From Actinomyces sp. Marseille-P3109 (GTDB lineage: Bacteria; Actinomycetota; Actinomycetes; Actinomycetales; Actinomycetaceae): 64,000 nt of DNA. Within the stretch, counting starts at the first letter, position 1; every line of letters starts with the position of its first letter. The notes beneath the pieces are model-generated. The model did no database searches. It was not told the origin of the DNA and saw only the letters and a program-made list of their open reading frames with translations. Where the stretch lies: the NCBI RefSeq assembly GCF_900323545.1, contig NZ_OOHN01000008.1, positions 453,941-517,940 on the forward strand, written 5' to 3'. Of this stretch, positions 40,608-49,093 are shown in pieces. The position numbers and the translations under genes were made by a program.

Positions 40608-41119
40608 GGGGTGTTGTCCTCAGGAGAATCAGGTGCGCCATCTCTGGTCGGTGGGAGCTGTCGGCGGTCACGGGGCTCGTGCGCTACGCCGCCGCTATAG
40701 CGCTTGAGGGCGGCAACCTGACCGAGGCCAGGTGCTTGTGCGAGAAGCTGCTCGACGTCAATCTGGACTGCGCCGCGGTCGCCGGCTCTGCTGGGTCAGG
40801 CGTCTCGCTGGTGCTGCCGTGCTTCGCTGGGTGGAGGTGTCGCTATGCGACCTTCGTCTTGGGGTTCACGTTGGTGGCTCGCAGGGACCTGGTGAGTGAC
40901 ATCAATTGTCCCAAATTTAACCTTGGAATTGACGTTGGTTTTCTCAATGACTGCCTACGTTTCTGGGCCCGTATCTATGTGGTCTCCCGGTGCGGGCTCG
41001 CCCAGCGGCGTGGGACGACTTTCGGACACACCTGGGACATCTCCAACACAGAGGTGCTGGCGACGTCCACCATTAGTCATTGGGGACCACCCCACGAAAT
41101 GGAGATGCCCACCTCATGA
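40604..41119 (+). other. Unsupported 171-residue frame between tagD and the TagF-like gene
   Basis: An open frame starts on the tagD stop (ATGA) and runs to 41119, overlapping the next start. It matches no family I know, is Cys-rich, has mixed composition and no downstream motif, and its base content is lower in GC than neighbours. It could be a real small gene, a fused remnant or chance. I see no other gene in 40608-41115. Confidence 0.25.
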
Positions 41120-43521
41120 ACGCCCGCAGCACCGAGACCTTGCATGTCATCATCATCGGTTCCGCAGGTGGTCAGGACACGCTCGACTCTCTTGAGCAGG
41201 ATCCGCCCGAGACCGGGATCGTCCCCATCGCCTGCCCCGATCCGGTGTCGGTGGCCCAAGCCCTCAGCGCACTACCGGCCGGAAGCCGAGTCCTGTTCCT
41301 GCGAGCCGGTGATCGGGTCGAACCCGGCTACCTCTCCTCGCTGGCTCAGCGCGGCTCGGGAGACGGGATCGGTACTCTTCTCACCCCGACCGTGATCGTC
41401 CGCCCCGACGACGGCAGCCGGGACGACCGGCTTCAGTGGCGCTTCAGCCACGGTAGCCGTAGCGCGGACCTGACTGCCGAGCCCTACATCTTCCCCGACA
41501 CCATCAGTGGCGTGGTCCTGACCGTCCCCCGTCGAGGCCTACCGGACTGGGGCGGTGCGAGCCCCCTCCGCGGCGTCGATGATGCCGACGGTGCCGGCGG
41601 CCATGATGAGAACGTCGGCCTGAGCGGGCTCATTGCCCATATCCTCGCCACCGGCAACCGCCTCGGCCTCCACGATGGCCCAGCCGTCATCCGTCATGCT
41701 CCGTCGCCCCCCGGCGCCTGGGGGGACGTCAGCCACTACCGCCATCTGCTGGGCACCCTCATCCCGGCATGGCTGGAGGCTGATAATCCGCCTCCCGACT
41801 GGATCTATCAGCTCATCATCCACCGTCTGATCCAGGTCACCGACGCCGATCGAGGGCTGCGCTATCCATCGGCCCGGTTGGCGACTGATGAGCGCACTGA
41901 GGTCGCCCGACTTCTGCGCGCAGTCACCCAGCGCGTTCCCGCTTTCCAGATCGAGGCGTACTGCTCCACATCGCTGGCCGTGGGGCGCCGTACCGCCCTG
42001 GTTGCCATGGCGGGAGGCCGCATGCCGGCACCGATCCTGTCCTCAGCACGCAGGTTCCGCAGCGACCAGAAGGCCACCTACTTCTACACCGGGGCCATGC
42101 CAACGGAGCAGTGGAAGGTAGACGGCGCCTGGGCTGATCCCACCAGTACCAAGACGGTTGACCATCGCTACTTCGACGAGGTGGTGCTCCACGAGCGCAT
42201 CGTCTGGCTGCCCAAGGGAGAGATCACCGCCGTCATCAACGGCCAGGAGATCGCGGTAGCGCCTTACCGGGGTAACCCCAAGCCGCCTGAGACAGTGCCC
42301 GGCAGGCGCCGTCACGGCTCATCCTCGCCAGGACTGCGCCAGCGCCTGACCCAGATCCTTACCCGCGGCAGCACTCAGGACCAGGGGCTGCAGACCGGTG
42401 CATCGTCGAGGTCGGCAGTGTCATCGTCCTCTTCTTCGTCGTCCTCGGTGTCGACCGCGCCGCCCTCGCCCTACACGGCCTCCTCCCCGAGCGACTGGCC
42501 CCGTACCTGGCTCTACATGGATCGTCACGACAGCGCCGGGGACAACGCCGAGCCGCTCTACCGCTACGCCCGCACCCACGCCCCCAGTGTCCGGCACATT
42601 TTCGTCATCGAACGCTCATCTCCTGACTGGGACCGGCTTGCGCAGGATGGCTTCGTCCTCATGGATCCCACCGGACCCGGCTTCGACGCGGCCTGGGTCG
42701 GTGCTGAGACCATTCTCCTGTCCGACATCGGCGACCCCCTTATCAAGCACCGGCTCACCGGTGCGGGCACCGGAGACGACCAGCGCGTCGTCTTCCTCCA
42801 GAACGGTGTGACCATGCGCGACATGTGGCGCTGGTTCAACGGCGTCCGCCTGGACGTCGTCATCTGTGCCACCGCTCCCGAGCAGGCGGGACTGACCGCC
42901 AACCACACCTCCTACACTCTCACCGACCGAGAGGTCTGGCGTACTGGCTTTCCCCGGCATGACCACCTCTACAGCCTCCTGGGACGCGAACGCGACCGTA
43001 TCCTGCTCGCCCCCACCTGGGACCCGGAGGTTTCACGCGCTTTGAACGCCGATCCCGCCGCCGTCGGGCTTCTCAACGACCTTTACCGCCCTTGGCTCGA
43101 ACTGGCCGCCGGCCTGACCCAGGCCGGCCACCGCCCCGTCCTCTTCGCCCACCCCACGATGGCGCTGAGTGCCCCCGAGTGGTTCAAGGCCTTGGGAATC
43201 CCCGTGATCACCGGCCGTGACCTGCCTGAGGTACTCGCTCGCTCCTGGGCCGTCGTCTCCGACCGTTCCTCCGTCCTCGACGAGGGAATGGTCGCCGGAT
43301 GCGTCGGCATCGTCTGGGATCCGCACGGCCGACCGGACACGGACCACTACCGTGCTCGGCACGAGGCCATCGGTGCGGTCGGGGCCGATACTCCCTCACA
43401 GGTGCACCAGGCGGTGGAAGACGTCGTCTCGGGCCGTCTCGTCGCTCCCGAGAACTTCATACTGCTCGACGCCGGAGCCTGTGCCCGCCTCACCAAGCAG
43501 CTCCAGCGCGACACCATCTGA
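41116..43521 (+). CDS. TagF-like glycerophosphotransferase with N-terminal glycosyltransferase-like domain
   Basis: The 801-residue protein has an N-terminal GT2-like part (about 1-90; R-V-L-F-L-R-A-G-D-R-V-E-P-G-Y-L resembles the acidic D-x-D region), a middle part of unknown fold, a Ser/Pro-rich linker (about 400-455, including a nine-Ser run) and a C-terminal CDP-glycerol:glycerophosphate transferase-like domain (about 460-800). The latter keeps V-S-D-R-S-S-V-L-D-E and F-A-H-P-T-M (His679) but where TagF enzymes have a catalytic His the sequence reads F-L-Q-N-G-V-T (Asn563). The ATG at 41116 is chosen over a TTG 36 bases upstream. Polymer assembly is inferred; activity is doubtful. Confidence 0.7.
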   Translation: MNARSTETLHVIIIGSAGGQDTLDSLEQDPPETGIVPIACPDPVSVAQALSALPAGSRVLFLRAGDRVEPGYLSSLAQRGSGDGIGTLLTPTVIVRPDDGSRDDRLQWRFSHGSRSADLTAEPYIFPDTISGVVLTVPRRGLPDWGGASPLRGVDDADGAGGHDENVGLSGLIAHILATGNRLGLHDGPAVIRHAPSPPGAWGDVSHYRHLLGTLIPAWLEADNPPPDWIYQLIIHRLIQVTDADRGLRYPSARLATDERTEVARLLRAVTQRVPAFQIEAYCSTSLAVGRRTALVAMAGGRMPAPILSSARRFRSDQKATYFYTGAMPTEQWKVDGAWADPTSTKTVDHRYFDEVVLHERIVWLPKGEITAVINGQEIAVAPYRGNPKPPETVPGRRRHGSSSPGLRQRLTQILTRGSTQDQGLQTGASSRSAVSSSSSSSSSVSTAPPSPYTASSPSDWPRTWLYMDRHDSAGDNAEPLYRYARTHAPSVRHIFVIERSSPDWDRLAQDGFVLMDPTGPGFDAAWVGAETILLSDIGDPLIKHRLTGAGTGDDQRVVFLQNGVTMRDMWRWFNGVRLDVVICATAPEQAGLTANHTSYTLTDREVWRTGFPRHDHLYSLLGRERDRILLAPTWDPEVSRALNADPAAVGLLNDLYRPWLELAAGLTQAGHRPVLFAHPTMALSAPEWFKALGIPVITGRDLPEVLARSWAVVSDRSSVLDEGMVAGCVGIVWDPHGRPDTDHYRARHEAIGAVGADTPSQVHQAVEDVVSGRLVAPENFILLDAGACARLTKQLQRDTI

Positions 43522-43782
43522 CACATCAGTCTGAGGACAGGTGTGCACAGGGCCCTTCGGCGCCCGTCCCGCGTTAGCCTCATCGGTCCCGTCTGCGGAG
43601 TGAATGCCTACCTACTACGCTTCCTGGACTCGGTCGGCGCCCAGCGCTATCCCCGCGACCGAATTCGCCGGGGCAGCGGCGACAGACACCGCCCCCTGGA
43701 TTTCCTTCGGTAGCAGGACGGCGCAGCCAGGTCGACGTTGCCGGCCAGCCACAGGTCATCCAGTTCTCCGTTCATGAGTGCC
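43522..43782. other. Gene remnants after the TagF-like gene
   Basis: A 56-codon frame on the plus strand (GTG 43543 to the stop at 43711) reads V-S-L-I-G-P-V-C-G-V-N-A-Y-L-L-R-F-L and may be a fragment of a lost protein; it has a GAGGA site but no known match. On the minus strand (about 43660-43790) an L-T-D-E-A-L-M-N-G-E-L-D-D-L-W-L fragment is visible. Neither is convincing as a gene. Confidence 0.3.
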
Positions 43783-44487
43783 TCATCGGTAAGGACCGGG
43801 CGGTGGAGGCGCTGAGGGCGGCTGGGTATGTCGGTCGGCTTGTGGGGCTTGGTGGGGGTGTGAGGGCCTGGGCGGCTCGTTGAGGAGGGGTGTGCTGCCC
43901 TTGTGCTCCTCGGGTGTGGGGGTTGGAGGGGTGTCTGGCGTGAACTCGACGTCGATGGTGGTGCCCAGGATGGTGGTGGTCTGGTGGCGGGGGGTGGGGT
44001 TGGTGTAGACGATGAAGGCTTTGGTGATGATGACTTGGGGTCCGGGTGGTTGGCGGGTGATGCCTGATCCGGTGGCGATGAGGGTGGCTGCTTCGCGGGT
44101 GGTGATGGTGACGACCCGGGGCCCGCCACCGCCTCCTCCGGTGGGTTGGTCGGGTTGGGAGGGGCGGCCCAGCATGTTGACCGCGCAATCCATGTCGGGG
44201 ATCTGGCCGCCATTGCTGACACAGTCCTGATGAGGCTGCTCATCCCACATCGACGGATCCGACGCCGACACAACCGGACGAGGTGGCGCCGCTGATTCGC
44301 CAGATTCCGAAGGGCCTTCCTGGGTGACGGTCTCGCTTTTTTCTCCGCGAATAGTTGGGGTATTATCCTGATTTTCGACAGTGAAGTTTCCTTTAGTTTC
44401 AGGAAGCAAGGCCAGGGAGTCGCTTCCAGTAACTAGTAGAAAGGCGGGCAGTAAGGCGGCACCTAAAGCAATAATGTAACGACTCAT
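43783..44487 (-). CDS. Secreted Pro/Thr-rich hypothetical protein, partner of the DUF6318 lipoprotein
   Basis: I do not recognise this 234-residue protein. It has an N-terminal signal or membrane segment (S-R-Y-I-I-A-L-G-A-A-L-L-P-A-F-L-L, residues 2-18), two Cys in Q-D-C-V-S-N-G-G-Q-I-P-D-M-D-C, a Gly run near residue 118, a region with possible beta strands (V-V-T-I-T-T-R-E-A-A ... I-D-V-E-F) and a low-complexity Pro-rich C-terminus (195-234). Its ATG overlaps the stop of the DUF6318 gene by four bases, so both are made together, and both face the cell exterior. Confidence 0.65.
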   Translation of the reverse strand: MSRYIIALGAALLPAFLLVTGSDSLALLPETKGNFTVENQDNTPTIRGEKSETVTQEGPSESGESAAPPRPVVSASDPSMWDEQPHQDCVSNGGQIPDMDCAVNMLGRPSQPDQPTGGGGGGPRVVTITTREAATLIATGSGITRQPPGPQVIITKAFIVYTNPTPRHQTTTILGTTIDVEFTPDTPPTPTPEEHKGSTPLLNEPPRPSHPHQAPQADRHTQPPSAPPPPGPYR

Positions 44488-45233
44488 TGCTGTTCAACCC
44501 TCACCCCGCCAATCATCCAGCGACCATTGGTGTGACGTACAGCAAAGTCAAGTAGCTCATTCTTGGTTGGACTTGATGTTTCGGTATCCACCCCTCCTCC
44601 TGGGTGAGACGTAATCATTTGGTGACTCACGGAAGCTTCGACTCTATTGTAATCATAGCCTTCAAGTTTTTCGTAGTACCTGACGTTCGTGACCTCTTGC
44701 TCCCATTTATCGTTCCACCCTCCTGCGTTGTGCAGATTCGTTGCGTTGTCGATTGTTGAGCGACAGAATTTGCATCCGTTTTCGCTCATGGCTTCAAGCT
44801 CGGTGGTGTTGCCGGTCATGTAGGCGTAGCGGTAGAGGTCGAGGAAGTAGTAGACGCTGGCTGCAGCGCCTTCGGCGGTCTCCTCGTCCATGTGCAGGGG
44901 TTTGACGGGGGCGGGTTCGGCCAGGGCAGTGTCGCGCTTGGCCTTGAGGTCGGGGGTCAGGGCGGCCTCGCGGGAGGCAGTTGCGGAGGCGTTGGCGTCA
45001 GCGATCCCCTTCTCGGCGCGGGCGACGGCCGCCGAGGCGCTGGAGCTGGCGCTCGCGCTGGCTACGGCCTTAGCGTCCTTCAACGAGCAGGCGGCCACCC
45101 CCAGGGCCAGTGCACACACCGCCGCCAAGCCGGCGGCCACCCGACGCCGCTTGAGGCGCGAACCGTACCGGCCACGACCGGTTGCTGACTGTCGCGCACT
45201 CCCGGGCGCAGGGGATCGTAGGGACGCACTCAT
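44484..45233 (-). CDS. DUF6318 family lipoprotein
   Basis: The 249-residue protein has a basic N-terminus, a hydrophobic signal, then a lipobox (G-V-A-A-C, Cys near residue 49), an Ala/Ser coiled stretch (about 50-95) and a DUF6318-type domain (about 115-245: V-Y-Y-F-L-D-L-Y-R-Y-A-Y-M-T-G-N-T-T-E-L, then C-K-F-C-R-S with two cysteines, W-M-I-G-G-V-R-V). It would be a membrane-anchored outer protein. DUF6318 proteins are known mainly from Actinomyces and relatives; their role is unknown. The ATG at 45233 has a GAGG site. It is cotranscribed with the Pro-rich partner. Confidence 0.75.
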   Translation of the reverse strand: MSASLRSPAPGSARQSATGRGRYGSRLKRRRVAAGLAAVCALALGVAACSLKDAKAVASASASSSASAAVARAEKGIADANASATASREAALTPDLKAKRDTALAEPAPVKPLHMDEETAEGAAASVYYFLDLYRYAYMTGNTTELEAMSENGCKFCRSTIDNATNLHNAGGWNDKWEQEVTNVRYYEKLEGYDYNRVEASVSHQMITSHPGGGVDTETSSPTKNELLDFAVRHTNGRWMIGGVRVEQQ

Positions 45234-45426
45234 CACGGAAGCCTCCTCGCCACCGAAACAACTCCTCACGCCACTGGGACGGGCAACGCTGCCCGTCCGG
45301 GCGGTGTATTGACATTACCCGCCCACACACCTCCACCGCCAGACCTTGACACCACCCTGTGGAAAACTCGGGCCAGTTTCCTCAGGGCATGGATGAGCTC
45401 CTGGAGTGGGCAAGGTGCGGTGGGAC

Positions 45427-46200
45427 CTACGCCAATGGCACGAGACTGCGTGCCGAATGGATCGCCTCGAGCTCGTCGGCAAGCCAGACATACAGGGCGG
45501 CAACGTAGTGGAAGGGGGCTGGGCCCCGTCGGTGGGCGTCGTCGGCGATAACGAGCTCATCGGGTGCCTGGAGGATCCGCACACCAGTTTCCTGACGGAC
45601 AAGGTCGATGTAGCGGGTCATGACCCAATTGGTCTCCGTCGCAGTCTGCCCCCAGCTCGAAATCGTTGGCTCATCGGAGGCGGTTCTCATCGCCCACGGC
45701 ACATGGATGAGAACCGTCCTGTCCATGAGGTCCAGCTGCTTCAGGAAAGTGCTGAAGTGATGAAGCGCGGGTCGCCACAGGTGCAGGTGCTCCGTCGTGC
45801 CCAGCTCAACATGCCTGCCGGTGATGTCGTCGTAGAGACCGGCCGTCATGGCCTCCGTCGAACAGGTCAGGAACGCCCCGGGGGCCGTCTCCAGAACACC
45901 GAGACGCTCATCGGTCAAGTCCCACAGCAGCAGATCAGTACGAGCGGCGACGGCCGTCAGCTGCGCCTCCAGGTTACCCACCATGTCTGACAGGAAGGAG
46001 CGGCGAGCAAAGGGTGACGTCAGCACCGACAGGTCGAGGTCGCCGGCGTCCGCCGGCCGGCCCGCGCTGATGAGTGACTGGCGGGCCACGTAACGCTGGA
46101 CGTTCCAGCCCCTCTTTTCCAGCTCCCTGGCCGAGTCCCTGGCCACGCAGGAGCCGTAGACAGTGATCCGCCCCCCGAACGTGGATTCCGTATCGTGCAT
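45427..46200 (-). CDS. DUF6270 family protein
   Basis: The 257-residue protein matches DUF6270, a family often near capsule or wall-polymer genes; it starts near T-V-Y-G-S-C-V-A-R-D-S, contains L-L-L-W-D-L-T-D-E-R-L-G-V and ends with a conserved H-Y-V-A-A-L-Y-V. The fold may be SGNH-like (G-S-C near the start could be the nucleophile region; I infer this weakly). AAGGAG lies seven bases before ATG 46200; the ATG at 46206 is too close. It directly follows the broken TagH-like gene on the same strand. Confidence 0.75.
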   Translation of the reverse strand: MHDTESTFGGRITVYGSCVARDSARELEKRGWNVQRYVARQSLISAGRPADAGDLDLSVLTSPFARRSFLSDMVGNLEAQLTAVAARTDLLLWDLTDERLGVLETAPGAFLTCSTEAMTAGLYDDITGRHVELGTTEHLHLWRPALHHFSTFLKQLDLMDRTVLIHVPWAMRTASDEPTISSWGQTATETNWVMTRYIDLVRQETGVRILQAPDELVIADDAHRRGPAPFHYVAALYVWLADELEAIHSARSLVPLA

Positions 46201-46202
46201 TG

Positions 46203-47057
46203 TCATACTCCTTGAGCGTGTCGGTAAGGGGACATGCGTCCCTCAGAGCGTTGGATCCGCACCCCTGCCGGCTTCCACTTCTCCCGGCACGTGGCCAGAA
46301 TCTGTACGGCCTTCTCCGGCTTGTCTTTGGTGATGCTCCAGGACCACCACCGGTAGTCATGAGCGATCTGCGGCCCGGGACCATCCCCGATGAGCTCGTC
46401 ATCCATGAGACACAGCGCCCGGGCGCATATCTCCTCAACGACCTGCGCGGCATGGTTGACGATGAGCGCCGTTCCTGCACCACGCCGCAGTTGCGTCATC
46501 TTGTTCTCGCTGCGCTTCTTGAATGCGGCGTCACCGGTGGAAGGCGCCTCATCAATGAGAAGAATGTGCAGGTTTGCCGCAGCAGCGATCGCAAAGCGCA
46601 GACGCGACGACATCCCGGATGAAGAGGTCCTCATCGGACGGTAGATGGCTTTCCAGATCCCGGTCGGCTCGATCGCCTCGGGGAGGATCTCCTCGATCGC
46701 CCGAGGCTCCAGCCCCATGGCCAGGCATCCCAGGCGCACGTTGCGCTCCCCGGACAGCTCTGGGACGAGAACCGCGTTCACCCCCAGAAGTGCCGGTGTG
46801 GAGAGAGCGCTCACCGTCCCGGCCTCATTGTGCCCCAGGATGCCGATCGACTCTCCAACGCGCGCCACAAGGGAGACGTCCTTGAGGGCGTCGACCCGGT
46901 CCGGGACGGAGCGCCGGAGATGGCGCGAGAGGCTCCTGTGAAGGTGCAGGCAGGAGCTACTGCGACCACGGGCGACCTCCAAGACGCTGGGATGAGTGAG
47001 GCCCGGGAAGAAGGCCTTCTTTACTCGCTTTCTTATAACGGTAGTTGTGTGGGACAA
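46203..47057 (-). pseudogene. TagH-like ABC ATPase with deleted P-loop (probably inactive)
   Basis: About 284 codons. The C-terminal half is a clear TagH-type polysaccharide-export ATPase: L-V-P-E-L-S-G-E-R-N-V-R-L-G, signature S-S-G-M-S-S-R-L-R-F-A, Walker B I-L-L-I-D-E-A. The N-terminal half begins well (A-L-K-D-V-S-L-V-A-R-V-G-E-S-I-G-I-L-G-H-N) but then reads E-A-G-T-V-S-A-L-S-T-P-A-L-L-G-V-N; the Walker A loop and the following 15-20 residues are missing, as if removed by an in-frame deletion (junction near 46825). The only start is TTG without a ribosome site. No partner permease is nearby. Confidence 0.7.
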
Positions 47058-47444
47058 CTGGAAAAGCGGCCACCGTCATGATTGGGTGGTCTGCAATCAG
47101 AATGTGACGTTCAAGGCCAGTCGTGACGACGTTGAAACTCCTCGTAATCGTTGCGATACCGGGAAATACGGGGGTTCGGTCACATGATGGCCTCAGCTGG
47201 TTATGGCGCACGTCAAGGGTCGGAGCGCAGTTCGGCGCATACATTGGGTGAAGTGATGACGGGTGACGGCCGCCATGGTCGAATGCCTGCTTCGGAGGGA
47301 TAACAGAGGGTTTTGGGGGGATGGGAACTGCCTAGACTTAACGGCAAGCGCGTTCTACCGCCATACGCGCAATCAACGACGACACATTCAGTTCTTGTGT
47401 GATTCGCACAAAAACTGAATGCTCCGACCCTGAGGACAATGCTG
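47058..47444. promoter_or_regulatory. Promoter and leader of the second tagD
   Basis: Intergenic. TAGACT at 47333-47338 is a possible -10. A hairpin at 47386-47420 (16 pairs, one mismatch, loop ATT) sits in the leader, 24 bases before the start. TGAGGA (47431-47436) is the ribosome site. I see nothing else. Confidence 0.5.
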
Positions 47445-47852
47445 ATGAAACGTGTGATCACCTACGGCTCCTTCGACCTGCTCCACTACGGGCATATCGA
47501 GCTGCTGCGTCGAGCCAAGGCGATGGGTGACTATCTCATTGTCGCTCTGTCCAGCGATGAGTTCAGTGCCTCCAAGGGAAAGCGTGCCTACTTCTCCTAC
47601 GATCAGCGCAAGGCGATGCTCGAGGCCATCCGGTACGTTGACCTAGTGATCCCCGAGCAGACCTGGGGCCAGAAGAGTCAGGACATCGATGAGTACGGCA
47701 TCGATGTCTTCGTCATCGGCGACGACTGGGTCGACACCTTTAACGAGCAGCTCGAAGGCCGCTGCGAGATCGTCTACCTCCCACGGACCCCGGAGATCGA
47801 TGCCTCCCGGATGCAGGAGTGCTGCGAGGTCCAGGAGGCTCAGGCGCTGTGA
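47445..47852 (+). CDS. tagD: TagD-like cytidylyltransferase (second copy)
   Basis: The 135-residue protein is closely similar to the first TagD through most of its length: M-K-R-V-I-T-Y-G-S-F-D-L-L-H-Y-G-H, S-S-D-E-F-S-A-S-K-G-K-R-A-Y-F-S-Y, and E-Q-T-W-G-Q-K-S-Q-D-I-D. The C-terminus differs: where TagD family members have R-T-x-x-I/V-S-T, this copy reads R-T-P-E-I-D-A-S and then a Cys/Glu-rich tail, so the CTP-binding motif is altered. ATG 47445 is preferred over 47439, which is only two bases from the ribosome site. It may be a functional variant or the beginning of decay. Confidence 0.85.
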   Translation: MKRVITYGSFDLLHYGHIELLRRAKAMGDYLIVALSSDEFSASKGKRAYFSYDQRKAMLEAIRYVDLVIPEQTWGQKSQDIDEYGIDVFVIGDDWVDTFNEQLEGRCEIVYLPRTPEIDASRMQECCEVQEAQAL

Positions 47853-47858
47853 GCCGCC

Positions 47859-48716
47859 TCAGGCGTGACGATTGTGTCCGGGGCCGAAGTAGACGTCGTC
47901 GAGCGTGGCGGTCAGCAGGGAACGCTGTCGCAGGATGTCGATGATCTGGCCGTAGAGCTGAGTGATCGTGGGGAAGTTCGCGTGACCGATGACGATGTGC
48001 TGCGCCAGTAGCCACTTCTGGGCCTCGCCGAGGAGCACGTCCTGCGTCAGTAGCCCGGAGTCCCCGAACGATCCGTACCACAGGGCTGCGGTCGTGTAGC
48101 CCGCTTTGGTACAGACCGAGTCGGTGAAGGAGCTGCGGCTGCCGTAGGGAGGCCGAATGAAGGGCGCCCCGGTGACGCCGTAGGTATTGCGCAGCAGGTT
48201 CTCGCACCGGGTGAGCTCGTCGATGATCGCGCCTTCTGACAACGTCGTCAGATCCGGGTGCGTCCAGGTGTGGTTGGCCAGCTGAACCTGCCCCGACTCC
48301 ACGAGGGGCATCATCTTGTCCCGGTTATCGGTCCAGCTCGGGTAGACGCCTGTGACGAAGAAGGTCAGTCGGACTCCCGAGTCCTTGGCGAAGTCCAGGT
48401 AGGCGTCCACGACCGAGGAGTCAACGCCGTCATCGACCGTGATGGCCACGACATTGCCGACGTTCTCCGGCAGACCGGTGATGAGTGAGTCCGCCGGAGT
48501 GGGGGCCGGTAGTGGAGGCGGACCGTCCTGCAGGTGAAGCGGACTGAGCGACGGCGTCGGGGACGGTGCTGGTGAGGGGGATGACGAAGGCGAGGCGGGC
48601 GGATGTGCCTGGGGTGAGCCGGTTACGGCGCGTCGGGGTGCCTGCACCCCGGTGCAGGCAGTGAGGCAGCCGGCCGTTCCGGCGGCCAGCGCAAGCAGGA
48701 AGTCGCGTCGTTGCAT
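47859..48716 (-). CDS. Polysaccharide deacetylase, Tat-type lipoprotein
   Basis: The 285-residue protein has a twin-arginine signal (Q-R-R-D-F-L-L-A-L-A-A) ending in a lipobox-like L-T-A-C, then a Ser/Pro linker (about 30-75), then a NodB deacetylase domain: T-V-D-D-G-V-D (metal Asp), H-T-W-T-H-P-D (H-T-x-x-H metal pair) and R-P-P-Y-G-S. All key residues are present. It probably removes acetyl groups from peptidoglycan or a surface polysaccharide outside the membrane. ATG 48716 begins at the Tat motif. Confidence 0.85.
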   Translation of the reverse strand: MQRRDFLLALAAGTAGCLTACTGVQAPRRAVTGSPQAHPPASPSSSPSPAPSPTPSLSPLHLQDGPPPLPAPTPADSLITGLPENVGNVVAITVDDGVDSSVVDAYLDFAKDSGVRLTFFVTGVYPSWTDNRDKMMPLVESGQVQLANHTWTHPDLTTLSEGAIIDELTRCENLLRNTYGVTGAPFIRPPYGSRSSFTDSVCTKAGYTTAALWYGSFGDSGLLTQDVLLGEAQKWLLAQHIVIGHANFPTITQLYGQIIDILRQRSLLTATLDDVYFGPGHNRHA

Positions 48717-48938
48717 GGGAGGGACTTTCTCAAGCACGAGGTTGCGAGAGCATCAAGCAACCTGCGTGCCGAACATCGTGAAGGAAACAAGGAGAAGGGC
48801 AGTCGTGGAGTGACCAGCTGCTCCAGGGCCGGCATGGACCCCTTCAGGGGTTGGACGCGGGCTCCCGGCGTCACGTGCGTCGAGCTCTCAGGTGAGCCTT
48901 TGCGGCAACGGGGAGTGGGAGCTACCGAAACCGGTGGA

Positions 48939-49015
48939 TGGGGTGGCTGACGGGGCTTGAACCCGCGACCTCCTGGACCACAACCAGGCGCTCTGCCGAC
49001 TGAGCTACAGCCACC
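48939..49015 (-). tRNA. tRNA-His (anticodon GTG)
   Basis: On the minus strand the cloverleaf starts GGTGGCTGTAGCTC and closes CAGCCACC with an encoded CCA (48939-48941). The D arm AGCTCAGTCGGCAGAGC, anticodon loop TTGTGGT and T loop GGTTCAAGC are typical. The extra G at 49015 is the G-1 unique to histidine tRNA, paired with C at 48942. Confidence 0.93.
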
Positions 49016-49093
49016 ATGTGCGGCACTACCGCAACGAATCGGTACTGTATCCGCTCATCTCCTCGCCTACCAAACTGAACTCGGTGCACTACG

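Noticed and set aside
42409..42460. TCx-repeat DNA (poly-Ser) as a phase-variable tract
   Set aside because: The codons are mixed (TCA, TCG, TCC, TCT), so the DNA is not a pure simple repeat likely to slip; it is read as a flexible linker.
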